Below, in pieces: positions 9,178 through 17,184 of a DNA stretch of 64,000 bases (within the stretch, counting starts at the first letter, position 1; each line of letters starts with the position of its first letter). Source of the stretch: JBDWFY01 sp965275915 (GTDB lineage Bacteria; Pseudomonadota; Alphaproteobacteria; Rhizobiales; Stappiaceae); contig CBDHYI010000007.1 in NCBI GenBank assembly GCA_965275915.1, positions 620,001 through 684,000 on the forward strand, written 5' to 3'. A program made the translations under genes and the position numbers. The notes beneath the pieces were generated by a model. It was not told where the DNA came from. It searched no databases and saw nothing but the letters and a program-made list of their open reading frames with translations.

Positions 9178-9741
9178 ATGAAAATCAACGGCAATGAAAT
9201 TCGCCCCGGAAATGTCATCCAGCATCAGGACACCCTGTGGGTCGCCGTGAAAACCCAGGCCGTAAAACCCGGCAAAGGCGGCGCTTTTGCTCAGGTCGAA
9301 TTGAAGAACCTGATTGACGGCCGCAAGCTCAACGAGCGGTTCCGCGCGACGGAGTCGGTCGAACGCGTCCGTCTTGAGCAGAAAGACTATCAGTTCCTCT
9401 ACGAGGAAGGCGAACAGCTGGTTTTCATGGATACGGTATCCTATGAACAGCTTGAACTGCAAAAGGACTTTGTCGGTGAGCGCGCTGCATTTCTGCAGGA
9501 CGGCATGATGGTGACGGTCGAACTTCATGAAGAAAGACCGATCGGCATTACCTTGCCCCAGCATGTAACGCTGGAGATCACGGAGGCTGACGCGGTGGTC
9601 AAAGGCCAGACCCAGTCCTCATCCTACAAGCCTGCCATGCTTGAAAACGGTGTTCGCGTGCTTGTACCGCCTTTCATCACCGCCGGTGAGAAAATTGTCG
9701 TCGATACGAATGACGTCACCTATGTCCGGCGTGCGGATTAG
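9178..9741 (+). CDS. efp: Translation elongation factor P
   Basis: EF-P binds between the P and E sites of the ribosome and rescues polyproline stalls. The 187-aa product has the three beta-barrel domains. The tip loop of domain I reads KPGKGGAF with a lysine at residue 33, matching the lysine that EpmA modifies in enterobacteria; no epmA is in this window. The start at 9178 gives the canonical MKINGNEIRPGNVI N-terminus; the ribosome binding site is weak. It lies between the SEL1 gene and suhB. Confidence 0.96.
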   Translation: MKINGNEIRPGNVIQHQDTLWVAVKTQAVKPGKGGAFAQVELKNLIDGRKLNERFRATESVERVRLEQKDYQFLYEEGEQLVFMDTVSYEQLELQKDFVGERAAFLQDGMMVTVELHEERPIGITLPQHVTLEITEADAVVKGQTQSSSYKPAMLENGVRVLVPPFITAGEKIVVDTNDVTYVRRAD

Positions 9742-9798
9742 CGCCAATCCGTTAAGCAACAGCCCGGCCAGAGACAGAAAAACAGGACGCCAGACCTT

Positions 9799-10590
9799 AT
9801 GGCCCGATCCGCAATAATCAACGTTATGGTGCAGGCCGCTATGAAGGCCGGCCGGGGTCTTGCACGCGATTTCGGCGAAGTGGAAAACCTTCAGGTGTCC
9901 CGGAAAGGTCCGGGAGACTTCGTTTCCAACGCCGATATGAAAGCGGAAAAAATCGTTTACGAGCATCTGAAAAAAGCCCGTCCGGATTATGGCTTTCTCA
10001 TGGAAGAGTCCGGCGATGAGAAGGGTGCGGATGCCCAGCACCGTTGGATTGTCGATCCGCTCGACGGAACCACCAATTTTCTGCATGGAATTCCTCTTTT
10101 CGCCGTGTCCATAGCCCTTGAGCGGCAGGGACAGATCGTGGCCGGCGTCATTTACAATCCGGTCATGGACGAACTTTACTCTGCCGAACGGGGGTCCGGC
10201 GCCTTCCTGAATGACCGGCGCCTGCGCGTTGCCGGCCGGACAAATTTTCCCGACACCGTCCTTGGAACCGGCGTCCCCCATCTGGGCCGGGGTGATCATG
10301 GTGTGTTCCTGAAAGAACTGCGCCACATTATGGGAGAGGTATCCGGTATTCGCAGACTGGGTGCGGCCTCCCTTGATCTTGCCTGGGTCGCATCCGGCCG
10401 CCTGGACGGTTTTTGGGAACATGGTTTGAGCGCCTGGGATATAGCGGCCGGCCTGCTGATGATTCGGGAAGCGGGCGGATTTGCGACCGGCCCATCGGGT
10501 GCGGACGACTGCATGAAGCTCGGTTCCGTCGTCGCCGGGAATGAATTTGTCCACCGGCGCTTGCTCGAAAACCTCAAGAAAGCGGTTTAA
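9799..10590 (+). CDS. suhB: Inositol monophosphatase family protein (SuhB-like)
   Basis: Magnesium-dependent phosphatase of the IMPase superfamily. The 263-aa protein carries the metal-binding motifs EES (about 70), DPLDGTTNFLHGIP (about 92), and the C-terminal WDIAAGLLMIREAGG motif. Family members hydrolyse inositol phosphates; SuhB also acts in rRNA antitermination in Escherichia coli. Position right after efp is seen in many Rhizobiales. A weak terminator follows at 10589-10617. Confidence 0.88.
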   Translation: MARSAIINVMVQAAMKAGRGLARDFGEVENLQVSRKGPGDFVSNADMKAEKIVYEHLKKARPDYGFLMEESGDEKGADAQHRWIVDPLDGTTNFLHGIPLFAVSIALERQGQIVAGVIYNPVMDELYSAERGSGAFLNDRRLRVAGRTNFPDTVLGTGVPHLGRGDHGVFLKELRHIMGEVSGIRRLGAASLDLAWVASGRLDGFWEHGLSAWDIAAGLLMIREAGGFATGPSGADDCMKLGSVVAGNEFVHRRLLENLKKAV

Positions 10591-10617
10591 ACCGGTTTTT
10601 CTTATTTCCGGTTTTAT
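10589..10617 (+). terminator. Probable weak terminator after suhB
   Basis: Stem AAACCGG/CCGGTTT with a twelve-base T-rich loop, then TTATT. It begins at the suhB stop. The tail is interrupted, so efficiency is uncertain. Confidence 0.5.
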
Positions 10618-10677
10618 TCTGACCAAAAATAACGTTATCACTTGGGAAAAGATCAACCCAAGTGGACTTCGATATTG

Positions 10678-11682
10678 ATGGCAAGAGATCTCGACCCATA
10701 CAAACTCTCCAGCCCTTCAGTCTATTTGTGGAAGATGATCATTTTCCTGGTCATCGCGGCCTTCGTCATCGCCATCCTTGCCCAGCAGCTTCTGACCGCC
10801 TTCACCAGCAACCCCGGACTGAACGGCCTGATCATCGGAGTCGGTCTGATCGGCATCGTCCTGACATTCAGGCAGGTGATCCGTCTGTTTCCGGAAGTGG
10901 GCTGGGTGAACAGTTTCAAAAGCGGCGATCCCACGCATGAAGTGCGGCGTCATCCGGTTCTGCTTGCGCCGATGGCGACCCTGCTCGGCAACAAGGTCGG
11001 CGACATGGCGATTACGACCTCGACCATGCGTTCGATCATGGACTCGCTTGGGATGCGGCTTGATGAATCCAGGGAGATTTCCAGGTACCTGACGGGCCTG
11101 ATGGTTTTCCTCGGGCTTCTGGGCACATTCTGGGGACTGTTGCAGACGATTGACTCCGTCGGAACGACCATCCAGTCCCTGAATGTCGGGACCGGCGACG
11201 CGGGGGTTATTTTCGAAGATCTGAAGGCGGGGCTTGAAGCCCCGCTGTCGGGCATGGGCACCGCTTTTTCATCCTCTCTGTTCGGGTTGACCGGATCACT
11301 CATACTGGGCTTTCTCGATCTTCAGTCCGGGCAGGCTCAGAACCGGTTCTACAATGAGCTGGAAGACTGGCTGTCGACAGTCACCGATATCGAGCCGGAC
11401 GATCTTGAATATCGCGGCTTTGAAGCCAACGATGAGGGTTTTGCGCAATTGCGGCATGCTATCGAACGGCTGGGATCCAACCTGCAAAACGGATCGGGGG
11501 GCGACAGGCAGACGACACAGGTCATGTCCAACCTGGCGGAAGGTATTCAGGGGCTGGTTCAGCATGTCAGGGCCGAACAGCAAATGATGCGGGATTGGGC
11601 CGACACACAGAATGAGCAGCAAAGGCGGGTGGAAAAGCTTCTGACCAGTCTCAACGATGCTCTGAACAAGCCCGGGGCCTGA
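10678..11682 (+). CDS. MotA/TolQ/ExbB-like proton channel subunit
   Basis: A 334-aa inner-membrane protein with four predicted helices (about residues 18-40, 47-66, 130-152 and 178-205) and a cytoplasmic coiled-coil tail of about 110 residues. The third and fourth helices carry MotA/TolQ-type patterns (LTGLMVFLGLLGTFWGLL and GMGTAFSSSLFGLTGSLILG). It is paired with a MotB/OmpA-like partner 4 bases downstream, and the two should form a proton-driven stator-like complex. No flagellar, tol or exb gene is near. A TTG start at 10642 is possible; ATG at 10678 gives an N-terminus like its relatives. Confidence 0.82.
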   Translation: MARDLDPYKLSSPSVYLWKMIIFLVIAAFVIAILAQQLLTAFTSNPGLNGLIIGVGLIGIVLTFRQVIRLFPEVGWVNSFKSGDPTHEVRRHPVLLAPMATLLGNKVGDMAITTSTMRSIMDSLGMRLDESREISRYLTGLMVFLGLLGTFWGLLQTIDSVGTTIQSLNVGTGDAGVIFEDLKAGLEAPLSGMGTAFSSSLFGLTGSLILGFLDLQSGQAQNRFYNELEDWLSTVTDIEPDDLEYRGFEANDEGFAQLRHAIERLGSNLQNGSGGDRQTTQVMSNLAEGIQGLVQHVRAEQQMMRDWADTQNEQQRRVEKLLTSLNDALNKPGA

Positions 11683-11686
11683 CACC

Positions 11687-12712
11687 ATGGCGATGACCAA
11701 ACGCCGCCAGTCCCCTACCGACTACTGGCCCGGTTTTGTGGACGCGATGGCGACGCTCTTACTCGTCATCATTTTTCTGTTGTCCCTGTTCATGATTGCC
11801 CAGTTCTTTCTCTCGCAGGAAATTACAGGCAAGGACACGGTGCTGAACCGGCTGAACAGTCAGATCAGCGAACTGACCGAATTGCTGGCGCTGGAAAGGG
11901 CGGGGCGGCGTGATCTTGAGGAATCGCTGGCTTCGCTTCAGGCGAGCCTTGCAAGCACGGAATCCCAACGCGACCGACTGCAGGGGCTGCTCGACACCCA
12001 GTCGGGCGCTGCCAGCGAGGCCGGCGGTCGGATTGCGAATCTGGAAAGCTCGCTGTCGGAGGAAAGACGTGTTTCCCAACGCGCACTGTTGCAGGTCGAA
12101 CTGCTGAACCAGCAGATCGCTGCGCTGCGGCGCCAACTGGCATCGCTTGAAGCGGCTCTTGAGGAATCGGAAAAACGCGACGAGGACAGCCAGGTCAAGA
12201 TTGCCGACCTCGGCCGGCGTCTGAACATCGCCCTGGCCCAGCGCGTACAGGAACTGTCACGCTACCGATCGGACTTCTTCGGCCGCTTGCGGGAAATTCT
12301 TTCAAGACGTTCAGATATCCGAGTGGTCGGCGACCGGTTTGTGTTCCAGTCGGAAGTGCTCTTCAGCTCCGGCTCGGATGAAATTAATCCGGACGGCCAG
12401 GCGGAGATCGCCAAACTGGCCGATGCGATTCTTGAGCTTGAGGGCCAGATTCCGGATGAAATCAACTGGGTGCTTCGCGTCGATGGTCACACCGACGCGC
12501 GTCCGCTGTCAGGAACCGGCCGTTTCCGCAACAACTGGGACCTCTCCGCGGCGCGTGCCATATCCGTGGTTCAAAACCTGATTGACCGCGGCGTGTCTCC
12601 GGAACGCCTTGTTGCGGCGGGTTTTGGAGAGTTTCAACCGCTTGAAGAGGGCGATGATGAAGATATTTATGCCCGCAACCGACGCATCGAATTGAAACTG
12701 ACAGAACGATAG
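11687..12712 (+). CDS. MotB/OmpA-like peptidoglycan-binding stator partner
   Basis: The 341-aa product has a short cytoplasmic N-terminus and one membrane helix (about 18-42) that opens with GFVDAMATLLLVIIFLL, where the aspartate matches the proton-binding Asp of MotB. A periplasmic coiled coil (about 48-185) follows, then a C-terminal OmpA-like peptidoglycan-binding domain (about 220-340) with DGHTDARPL and NWDLSAARA motifs. It is coupled to the MotA-like gene just upstream. The long coiled coil between membrane and wall-binding domain is unlike flagellar MotB. Likely role: a force-generating or gating complex spanning the inner membrane and wall. Confidence 0.84.
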   Translation: MAMTKRRQSPTDYWPGFVDAMATLLLVIIFLLSLFMIAQFFLSQEITGKDTVLNRLNSQISELTELLALERAGRRDLEESLASLQASLASTESQRDRLQGLLDTQSGAASEAGGRIANLESSLSEERRVSQRALLQVELLNQQIAALRRQLASLEAALEESEKRDEDSQVKIADLGRRLNIALAQRVQELSRYRSDFFGRLREILSRRSDIRVVGDRFVFQSEVLFSSGSDEINPDGQAEIAKLADAILELEGQIPDEINWVLRVDGHTDARPLSGTGRFRNNWDLSAARAISVVQNLIDRGVSPERLVAAGFGEFQPLEEGDDEDIYARNRRIELKLTER

Positions 12713-12716
12713 AGTC

Positions 12717-12986
12717 TAGGCTCAGGACCTATTAATTTCATCCATTCTGCGAGAGCAGATTTTGTTTTTGACAAGGCGGAAAGGCGCAGGAAACCGTCCG
12801 GTTTTCAAGTCTTTGTGGGCGCAGTCAGGAACAAAATATGCCTCGCCCTTCGGGTTTTGAAAGAAGTGTCCACCTGAAGAAAACCAGAGCTCGCAAAGGT
12901 ATCCAACCTTCGCTTCTCCCTGGTTCTCTCCAGTCGAATACTTCTTTCAAAACAGAATTGCATGAAATTAATAGGTCCTGAGCCTA
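12717..12986. mobile_element. 270-bp MITE-like element with 25-bp perfect terminal inverted repeats
   Basis: Bases 12717-12741 and 12962-12986 are exact reverse complements (25 bp, core GGCTCAGGACCTATTAAT), and the match continues imperfectly about nine bases further inward. Both ends carry TA, as expected of a TA target duplication (IS630/Tc1-mariner type). Inside, a 14-bp perfect inverted repeat begins GTTTTGAAAG near 12857 and is mirrored near 12940-12955. There is no transposase frame. It sits in the gap between the convergent MotB-like and trcR genes, 4 bases past the stop of the former. Confidence 0.8.
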
Positions 12987-13016
12987 ACGCCCTCGCCCGC
13001 CAGAGACGTCAGACAC

Positions 13017-13044
13017 AAAATCCCGGGAAAGAAACCCGGGATTT
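13017..13044. terminator. Bidirectional terminator between MotB-like gene and trcR
   Basis: Stem AAAATCCCGGG/CCCGGGATTTT with a six-base loop has A-rich and T-rich flanks, so it can stop transcription from both convergent genes. Confidence 0.85.
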
Positions 13045-13067
13045 TCCTTTACACATCTGAAAATGCG

Positions 13068-13784
13068 CTATTCCTGCTCTGCGTCGCCTTCTTTTTTCAG
13101 CGATCCCAGTTTGGCGAAGACGGCATCGGCGTCGATTTCCTCCTCTTCGGGAGACGTTTTCGGAGCCGGCACGCCGAACGCGGCTGCCATGGCATCTTCG
13201 CTCGTGGTTTCCTCGACAGGCAACAGCGTTTCGGGCTGTGCAGCCTCATCGCGCGCCGGTGCATATTTGGCAGCTTTCTGAACTTCAAGATCGAGTTCGA
13301 TCTGACTGCACAGGCCCAGTGTAACGGGGTCAGCGGGCGTCAGATTAGCGGAATTCCAGTGCGTCCGTTCGCGGATCGATTCAATGGTCGGTTTTGTTGT
13401 GCCCACCAGTCGAATGATCTGGGCGTCACGCAGTTCGGGATGATTGCGCACCAACCACAAAATCGCATTGGGGCGGTCCTGACGGCGGGAAACCGGTGTG
13501 TAGCGCGGACCGCGGCGCTTGGATTCCGGCACGCGCACTTTCTGCTCGGCCAACATGAGACGATGCCCGGAATCTTCCTGTGCCTTTTCAATTTCCTCAC
13601 GCGTCAGCTGGCCGGACAGGATCGGATCAAGACCCTTGATTCCTTGCGCGGATTCGCCGTCGGCGATGGCCTTGACCTCCAACGGGTGCAGCCGGCAGAA
13701 CGCGGCGATTTGTTCAAAACTGAGCGCAGTGTTGTCTACGAGCCAGACAGCGGTCGCCTTTGGCATAAGCGGCGTGTTCGCCAT
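13068..13784 (-). CDS. trcR: Cell cycle transcriptional regulator TrcR (DUF1013)
   Basis: DUF1013 proteins are restricted to alphaproteobacteria and are annotated as the cell-cycle transcription regulator TrcR. The 238-aa product starts MANTPLMPKATAVWLVDNTALSF, has a helix-turn-helix-like region (LSFEQIAAFCRLHPLEVKAIADG), a central RGPRYTPVSRRQDRPNAILWLVRNHPELRDAQIIRLVGTT-type block, and an acidic C-terminus. The frame extends upstream to 13892, but the ATG at 13784 has a perfect AGGAGG and the conserved N-terminus. It is convergent with the MotB-like gene and lies 158 bases downstream of the quinone oxidoreductase gene. Confidence 0.88.
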   Translation of the reverse strand: MANTPLMPKATAVWLVDNTALSFEQIAAFCRLHPLEVKAIADGESAQGIKGLDPILSGQLTREEIEKAQEDSGHRLMLAEQKVRVPESKRRGPRYTPVSRRQDRPNAILWLVRNHPELRDAQIIRLVGTTKPTIESIRERTHWNSANLTPADPVTLGLCSQIELDLEVQKAAKYAPARDEAAQPETLLPVEETTSEDAMAAAFGVPAPKTSPEEEEIDADAVFAKLGSLKKEGDAEQE

Positions 13785-13942
13785 CGCAATAATCCTCCTG
13801 TGCGCTCCGCCGATGGTCTGGGCGAAGCCGGATAAAAACGTCAATTTGACGGGGAATGTGCGCAATATAGGCGCAGTTTTACAAGAAGGCAATTGCCCGG
13901 CTGAAGAATAATCACGAGGCCCCCGAATGACGCGTTATCATC

Positions 13943-14944
13943 TTATTTCATCGTCAGAATAATTTTTCCGATGTGATTCGAACTTTCCATCCGCTCATGT
14001 GCCGCCGCCGCTTCCGTGAAAGGAAATCGGGAGTCCATGACCGGTTTCACCTTGCCCGCTTCAATCAGCGGCCAAACACGCTGTTTGAGTTTCTCGGCAA
14101 TTGCGGCTTTGAATGCGATTGATCGCGGCCGCAACGTTGAGCCGGTATGTGTCAGCCGTTTGACCATCAACCGCCGAAAATCGACTTCTTCGGAACTGCC
14201 GTTAAGTGCCGCAATCTGGACGATACGGCCATCCATTGCTGCCACTTTCCAATTCTTTTCAACATAATCGCCACCAACCATATCGAGCGTTACGTCTACG
14301 CCCCTGCCGGATGTGGCGTCTTTAAGAACCGCGACAAAGTCCTCGCTTTTATAGTCAATTGCCAGGTCCGCTCCGAGTTTTTCGCAAAAAACTTTCTTCT
14401 CCTTGGAACCGACCGTGGTGAAGACGCGCGCTCCGAAGGCTTTCGCAAGCTGAATGGCCGTCGTTCCGATGCCCGATGCGCCACCATGCACCAGGAAAGT
14501 CTCTCCTGCCGCCAGGCCCGCGCGGTCGAAGACATTGCTGTACACGGTGAAAAACGTTTCCGGAACGGCGGCAGCTTCTTCTTGTGAGAGGCCTGCGGGA
14601 ACCGGCAGCGCATTGCTCTCATGGACCGTTGCAAACTGCGCGTATCCGCCCCCGGGTGTCAGGGCAAGGACATGATCGCCGACATTGAAGACCGCCGCGT
14701 TCCGCCCGGTCGCGACAACCTCGCCGGATACTTCCAGACCCGGCAGGTCGGACGCGCCCTTTGGCGGCGGATAATGGCCTTGACGCTGCAGAATATCCGG
14801 CCGGTTGATCCCGGCCGCATCAACCCTGATCAGAATCTCGCCCTCTTCGGGAAACGGAACAGGACGCTCGTCGGGCACAAGCATATCCGGACCGCCAGGT
14901 TCAAGAATCGTAATTGCGGTCATTGTGTCCGGAAGATTCGTCAT
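13943..14944 (-). CDS. Zinc-independent NAD(P)H:quinone oxidoreductase
   Basis: Medium-chain reductase of the quinone oxidoreductase (PIG3/TP53I3) group; it reduces quinones with NADPH in the cytoplasm. The 333-aa protein has the GroES-like N-domain with GINRPDILQRQGHYPPPKGAS and the Rossmann domain with VHGGASGIGTTAIQLAKA. The catalytic zinc cysteines of alcohol dehydrogenases are absent. The ATG at 14944 is preceded by GAGGAA; an upstream start at 15019 has no site. It is transcribed toward trcR. Confidence 0.88.
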   Translation of the reverse strand: MTNLPDTMTAITILEPGGPDMLVPDERPVPFPEEGEILIRVDAAGINRPDILQRQGHYPPPKGASDLPGLEVSGEVVATGRNAAVFNVGDHVLALTPGGGYAQFATVHESNALPVPAGLSQEEAAAVPETFFTVYSNVFDRAGLAAGETFLVHGGASGIGTTAIQLAKAFGARVFTTVGSKEKKVFCEKLGADLAIDYKSEDFVAVLKDATSGRGVDVTLDMVGGDYVEKNWKVAAMDGRIVQIAALNGSSEEVDFRRLMVKRLTHTGSTLRPRSIAFKAAIAEKLKQRVWPLIEAGKVKPVMDSRFPFTEAAAAHERMESSNHIGKIILTMK

Positions 14945-15199
14945 TTCGTTCCTCGGTCGTTCGGATAAGCCGGATATGATGGGAACTTTGAACCTAGCGA
15001 AGCATGAAGCAATCGTCACTACGGCAATTCGCAGAACTTATTCGGACTTTCTTAACGTTAATCCGGAACGCAGGTCCCGCGCACATTCTCAAAAAAATCC
15101 GACCGGATATATCCACAGTCATCCACCATTTTTTAAGAAGTAAAAACAATCGGTTAGAAAGCGACTCATCGGATCACACTCCTCATAAGTGAGGAAAAC

Positions 15200-15365
15200 C
15201 GCAGCATTTTCAGGCGCCAAATGAGATTGTTTACCCTTTCTTAAGCTTTCCAATTTATTACTTAAGTCATCCAGTTATCTGGATTTTCGAGTGGCTCCTG
15301 TCCACTCTGTTTGACGCCTCCCTGTTAACTCCTTTGAGCCGCAATTTTTTGCGGCTCCTTTTTTT
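15200..15365 (+). ncRNA. Candidate structured small RNA upstream of rcdA (5' end unknown)
   Basis: Three hairpins follow one another: ATCCAG/CTGGAT (15269-15284), GAGTGG/CCACTC (15289-15307), and a terminator. The second loop contains CTCCTG, and the single-stranded linker before the terminator contains GCCTCCCTGTTAACTCC, both resembling anti-Shine-Dalgarno sequences. No rightward gene lies upstream that could use the terminator, because the neighbour is divergent. The layout recalls alphaproteobacterial trans-acting RNAs with CCUCC loops (such as alpha-r14 and the cuckoo RNAs), but I do not recognise the sequence. The start given is a guess. Confidence 0.5.
15336..15365 (+). terminator. Orphan Rho-independent terminator
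   Basis: Perfect nine-base stem GAGCCGCAA/TTGCGGCTC with a TTTT loop, followed by a C and seven T. The nearest upstream gene runs the other way, so it should end a short rightward transcript. Confidence 0.9.
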
Positions 15366-15550
15366 ACACACTCCCGTCTTTTTGATTTTCGCGTTAATCA
15401 TTTTGGTGGCATGCCACTTGCTTCGCTCGCTGTTAGATGAGTACAACTGGATCATTCAGGGACAGAGTGTGACCCGTTGCGCTGATCACAAAAGGCCACT
15501 GGGCGGCATTGGCGACCATTCTGAGACAAGATTGCGAGTTTACGAGTAGC

Positions 15551-16096
15551 ATGACTGAATCCATTGATAAGAACTCGGCGCCGCCAGAAACTATCACTTT
15601 CGCCGAAAGGCTGGCTTCCTCGGAAGCGTTTACCGCGCTGTTTCAGGAAGGTATGGGCCTTGTCGAAGAGACGGCCGGTTATCTCGATGGAATAGGCCGC
15701 GAGGAGTCCAAGGAACTGGAGCGCCCGGCCTCTCTGGCTTATGCGACGGAATCGATGCGTCTGACCACGCGACTAATGCAGCTTGCCTCATGGCTTTTGC
15801 TGCAACGTGCTGTAAATGACGGGGAAATGACGCTCGATCAGGCAAGCCAGGAAAAAAACAAGGTTAAGCTTGAACGGCTGAACACGGCCCGCCATCCAGG
15901 TTCGTGGGATGAATTGCCGGGAACTTTACGGGATCTTATCGATCGCTCCGTTCGTCTGCAGGAACGGGTTCAACACCTGGACACCGTTCTTTACAGTCCG
16001 GAAAAAGCCGAAACCAAATCGGCAGCTTCCAATCCGGTCGCAGATCAGTTGGGACAACTTGCAGCCGCCTTCGGATCCGGCTCAGCGCCGCAATGA
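15551..16096 (+). CDS. rcdA: RcdA family regulator of CtrA degradation (DUF1465)
   Basis: In Caulobacter RcdA is an adaptor that works with CpdR and PopA to hand the master regulator CtrA to ClpXP. The 181-aa product is mostly helical, with the family blocks FTALFQEGMGLVEETAGYLDG, ATESMRLTTRLMQLASWLLLQRAV and LIDRSVRLQERVQHLD, and a disordered Ala/Ser-rich C-terminus. The ATG at 15551 is preferred over an upstream in-frame start at 15509, which adds unconserved residues. It lies near trcR, and a candidate small RNA ends 185 bases upstream. Confidence 0.85.
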   Translation: MTESIDKNSAPPETITFAERLASSEAFTALFQEGMGLVEETAGYLDGIGREESKELERPASLAYATESMRLTTRLMQLASWLLLQRAVNDGEMTLDQASQEKNKVKLERLNTARHPGSWDELPGTLRDLIDRSVRLQERVQHLDTVLYSPEKAETKSAASNPVADQLGQLAAAFGSGSAPQ

Positions 16097-16338
16097 CGTC
16101 TTTTCTTTAGACCGTCCGCATTACGCATTGTTTGGGACGTTAAGAAATGACATTGAGTGCCCGATATCGTGACCGTTTTCCCAAAACGAGACAGTTAACA
16201 AGCCGCCCATGAACTGTGCGGGATTTAAGCAGCATTTTCTGTTGAGCAGGCGTGGGAACAGGCACGACAAGAGCTGCCTGAACGATTTCAGCAGGAGCGC
16301 GAGTTATATCCTGCAGCGGCCTGGACAGCATTCAAGGG

Positions 16339-17184
16339 TTACCGTCCGTTCGGCACAAGTCTGATATGCCAGAGACTGGGCCAGTTTTTTCCCGTGACCA
16401 GCAAGGTCCCGGACTCGCCATTATAGGCGATGCCGTTCAGGACTTTCGGATAAACCAGAATCTCCGGATCGGGATTGAGGCCCGTCAGATCGATCCAGCC
16501 GTTGACTTTGCCGCTTTCCGCCGAGAAGCGGACGATATAGTCGGTCTGCCACACATTGGCATAGATGTCTCCGTCGACATATTCGAGCTCATTCAGAAAC
16601 CCGACTTCGCTGACGCTGTCGTGGACAAAGACGGTGCGTTTGACGGTGAAGCCCTCCGGATCAATGAAGTAGATGCCGGCGGACCCGTCACTCATGATCA
16701 GGTGTTCGCCGTCGGTCGTCAGGCCCCAGCCCTGGCGCGGATAACGGAAGCTGGCAATCGGGTAAAGGTCGTCCGCATCGTAGACGAAGCCGGTGTTCGA
16801 GATATAGGTCACCTGGTAAAGGCGGCCGTTCAGCACGATTGCACCCTCGCCGAAATAGCGGTCGTCGAGCGCTCGCTGGGCGATCACCTGTCCAGACTGA
16901 AGATTCCACTTCTTGATGCGGGATTTGCCGTATTGTCCCGTGCCTTCAAAGAGATAGCCGTCGTGCATGAACAGGGCTTCAGTATAGTCGGCCGTATCAT
17001 GCGGATAGGTTTTCAGGATCTCGTAAGAATAGACCGGAACATCGGTCTGCCCGTATATCCGGGCGTGCCCGACCTGCGGGGCCTCCCCGCCGTGAAGGAT
17101 GGGCCAATCTGCGGTCACACCGGGACCGGCGAAAAGGCATAAGGCCACGGTAGCCAGAAACCTGTAGAGACACGCCTTTACCAT
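16339..17184 (-). CDS. Glutaminyl-peptide cyclotransferase (beta-propeller type)
   Basis: Converts N-terminal glutamine of exported peptides to pyroglutamate. The 281-aa product has a signal peptide (hydrophobic residues 8-25 ending in VTA) and a five-bladed propeller resembling the plant/bacterial enzyme (PF05096), with the blocks YTEALFMHDGYLFEGTGQYG, YFGEGIV-like YFGEGAIVL, QGWGLTTDGEHLIMSDGS, GFLNELEYVDGDIYANVW, and VLNGIAYN. A periplasmic location is expected. The ATG at 17184 is preferred to a TTG three bases upstream. Neighbours give no pathway clue. Confidence 0.88.
   Translation of the reverse strand: MVKACLYRFLATVALCLFAGPGVTADWPILHGGEAPQVGHARIYGQTDVPVYSYEILKTYPHDTADYTEALFMHDGYLFEGTGQYGKSRIKKWNLQSGQVIAQRALDDRYFGEGAIVLNGRLYQVTYISNTGFVYDADDLYPIASFRYPRQGWGLTTDGEHLIMSDGSAGIYFIDPEGFTVKRTVFVHDSVSEVGFLNELEYVDGDIYANVWQTDYIVRFSAESGKVNGWIDLTGLNPDPEILVYPKVLNGIAYNGESGTLLVTGKNWPSLWHIRLVPNGR

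Larger units (their letters stand above)
14945..15550. promoter_or_regulatory. 606-bp divergent intergenic region, quinone oxidoreductase / rcdA
   Basis: It contains no credible protein gene. It holds the leftward promoter of the quinone oxidoreductase, the rightward promoter of rcdA, and between them a candidate small RNA ending in a strong terminator at 15336-15365. GANTC sites occur, for example near 15164. The region is richer in A+T than its surroundings. Confidence 0.5.

Noticed and set aside
10678..12712. Zorya anti-phage system (ZorA/ZorB)
   Set aside because: The MotA-like/OmpA-like pair has the right kinds of protein, but no ZorC, ZorD or ZorE is next to it, the MotA-like tail is far shorter than in ZorA, and the genes sit in a housekeeping block with efp and suhB.
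15100..15125. Replication origin near TATCCACAG
   Set aside because: A single DnaA-like box without clustering or origin-linked genes (hemE, parAB, dnaA).
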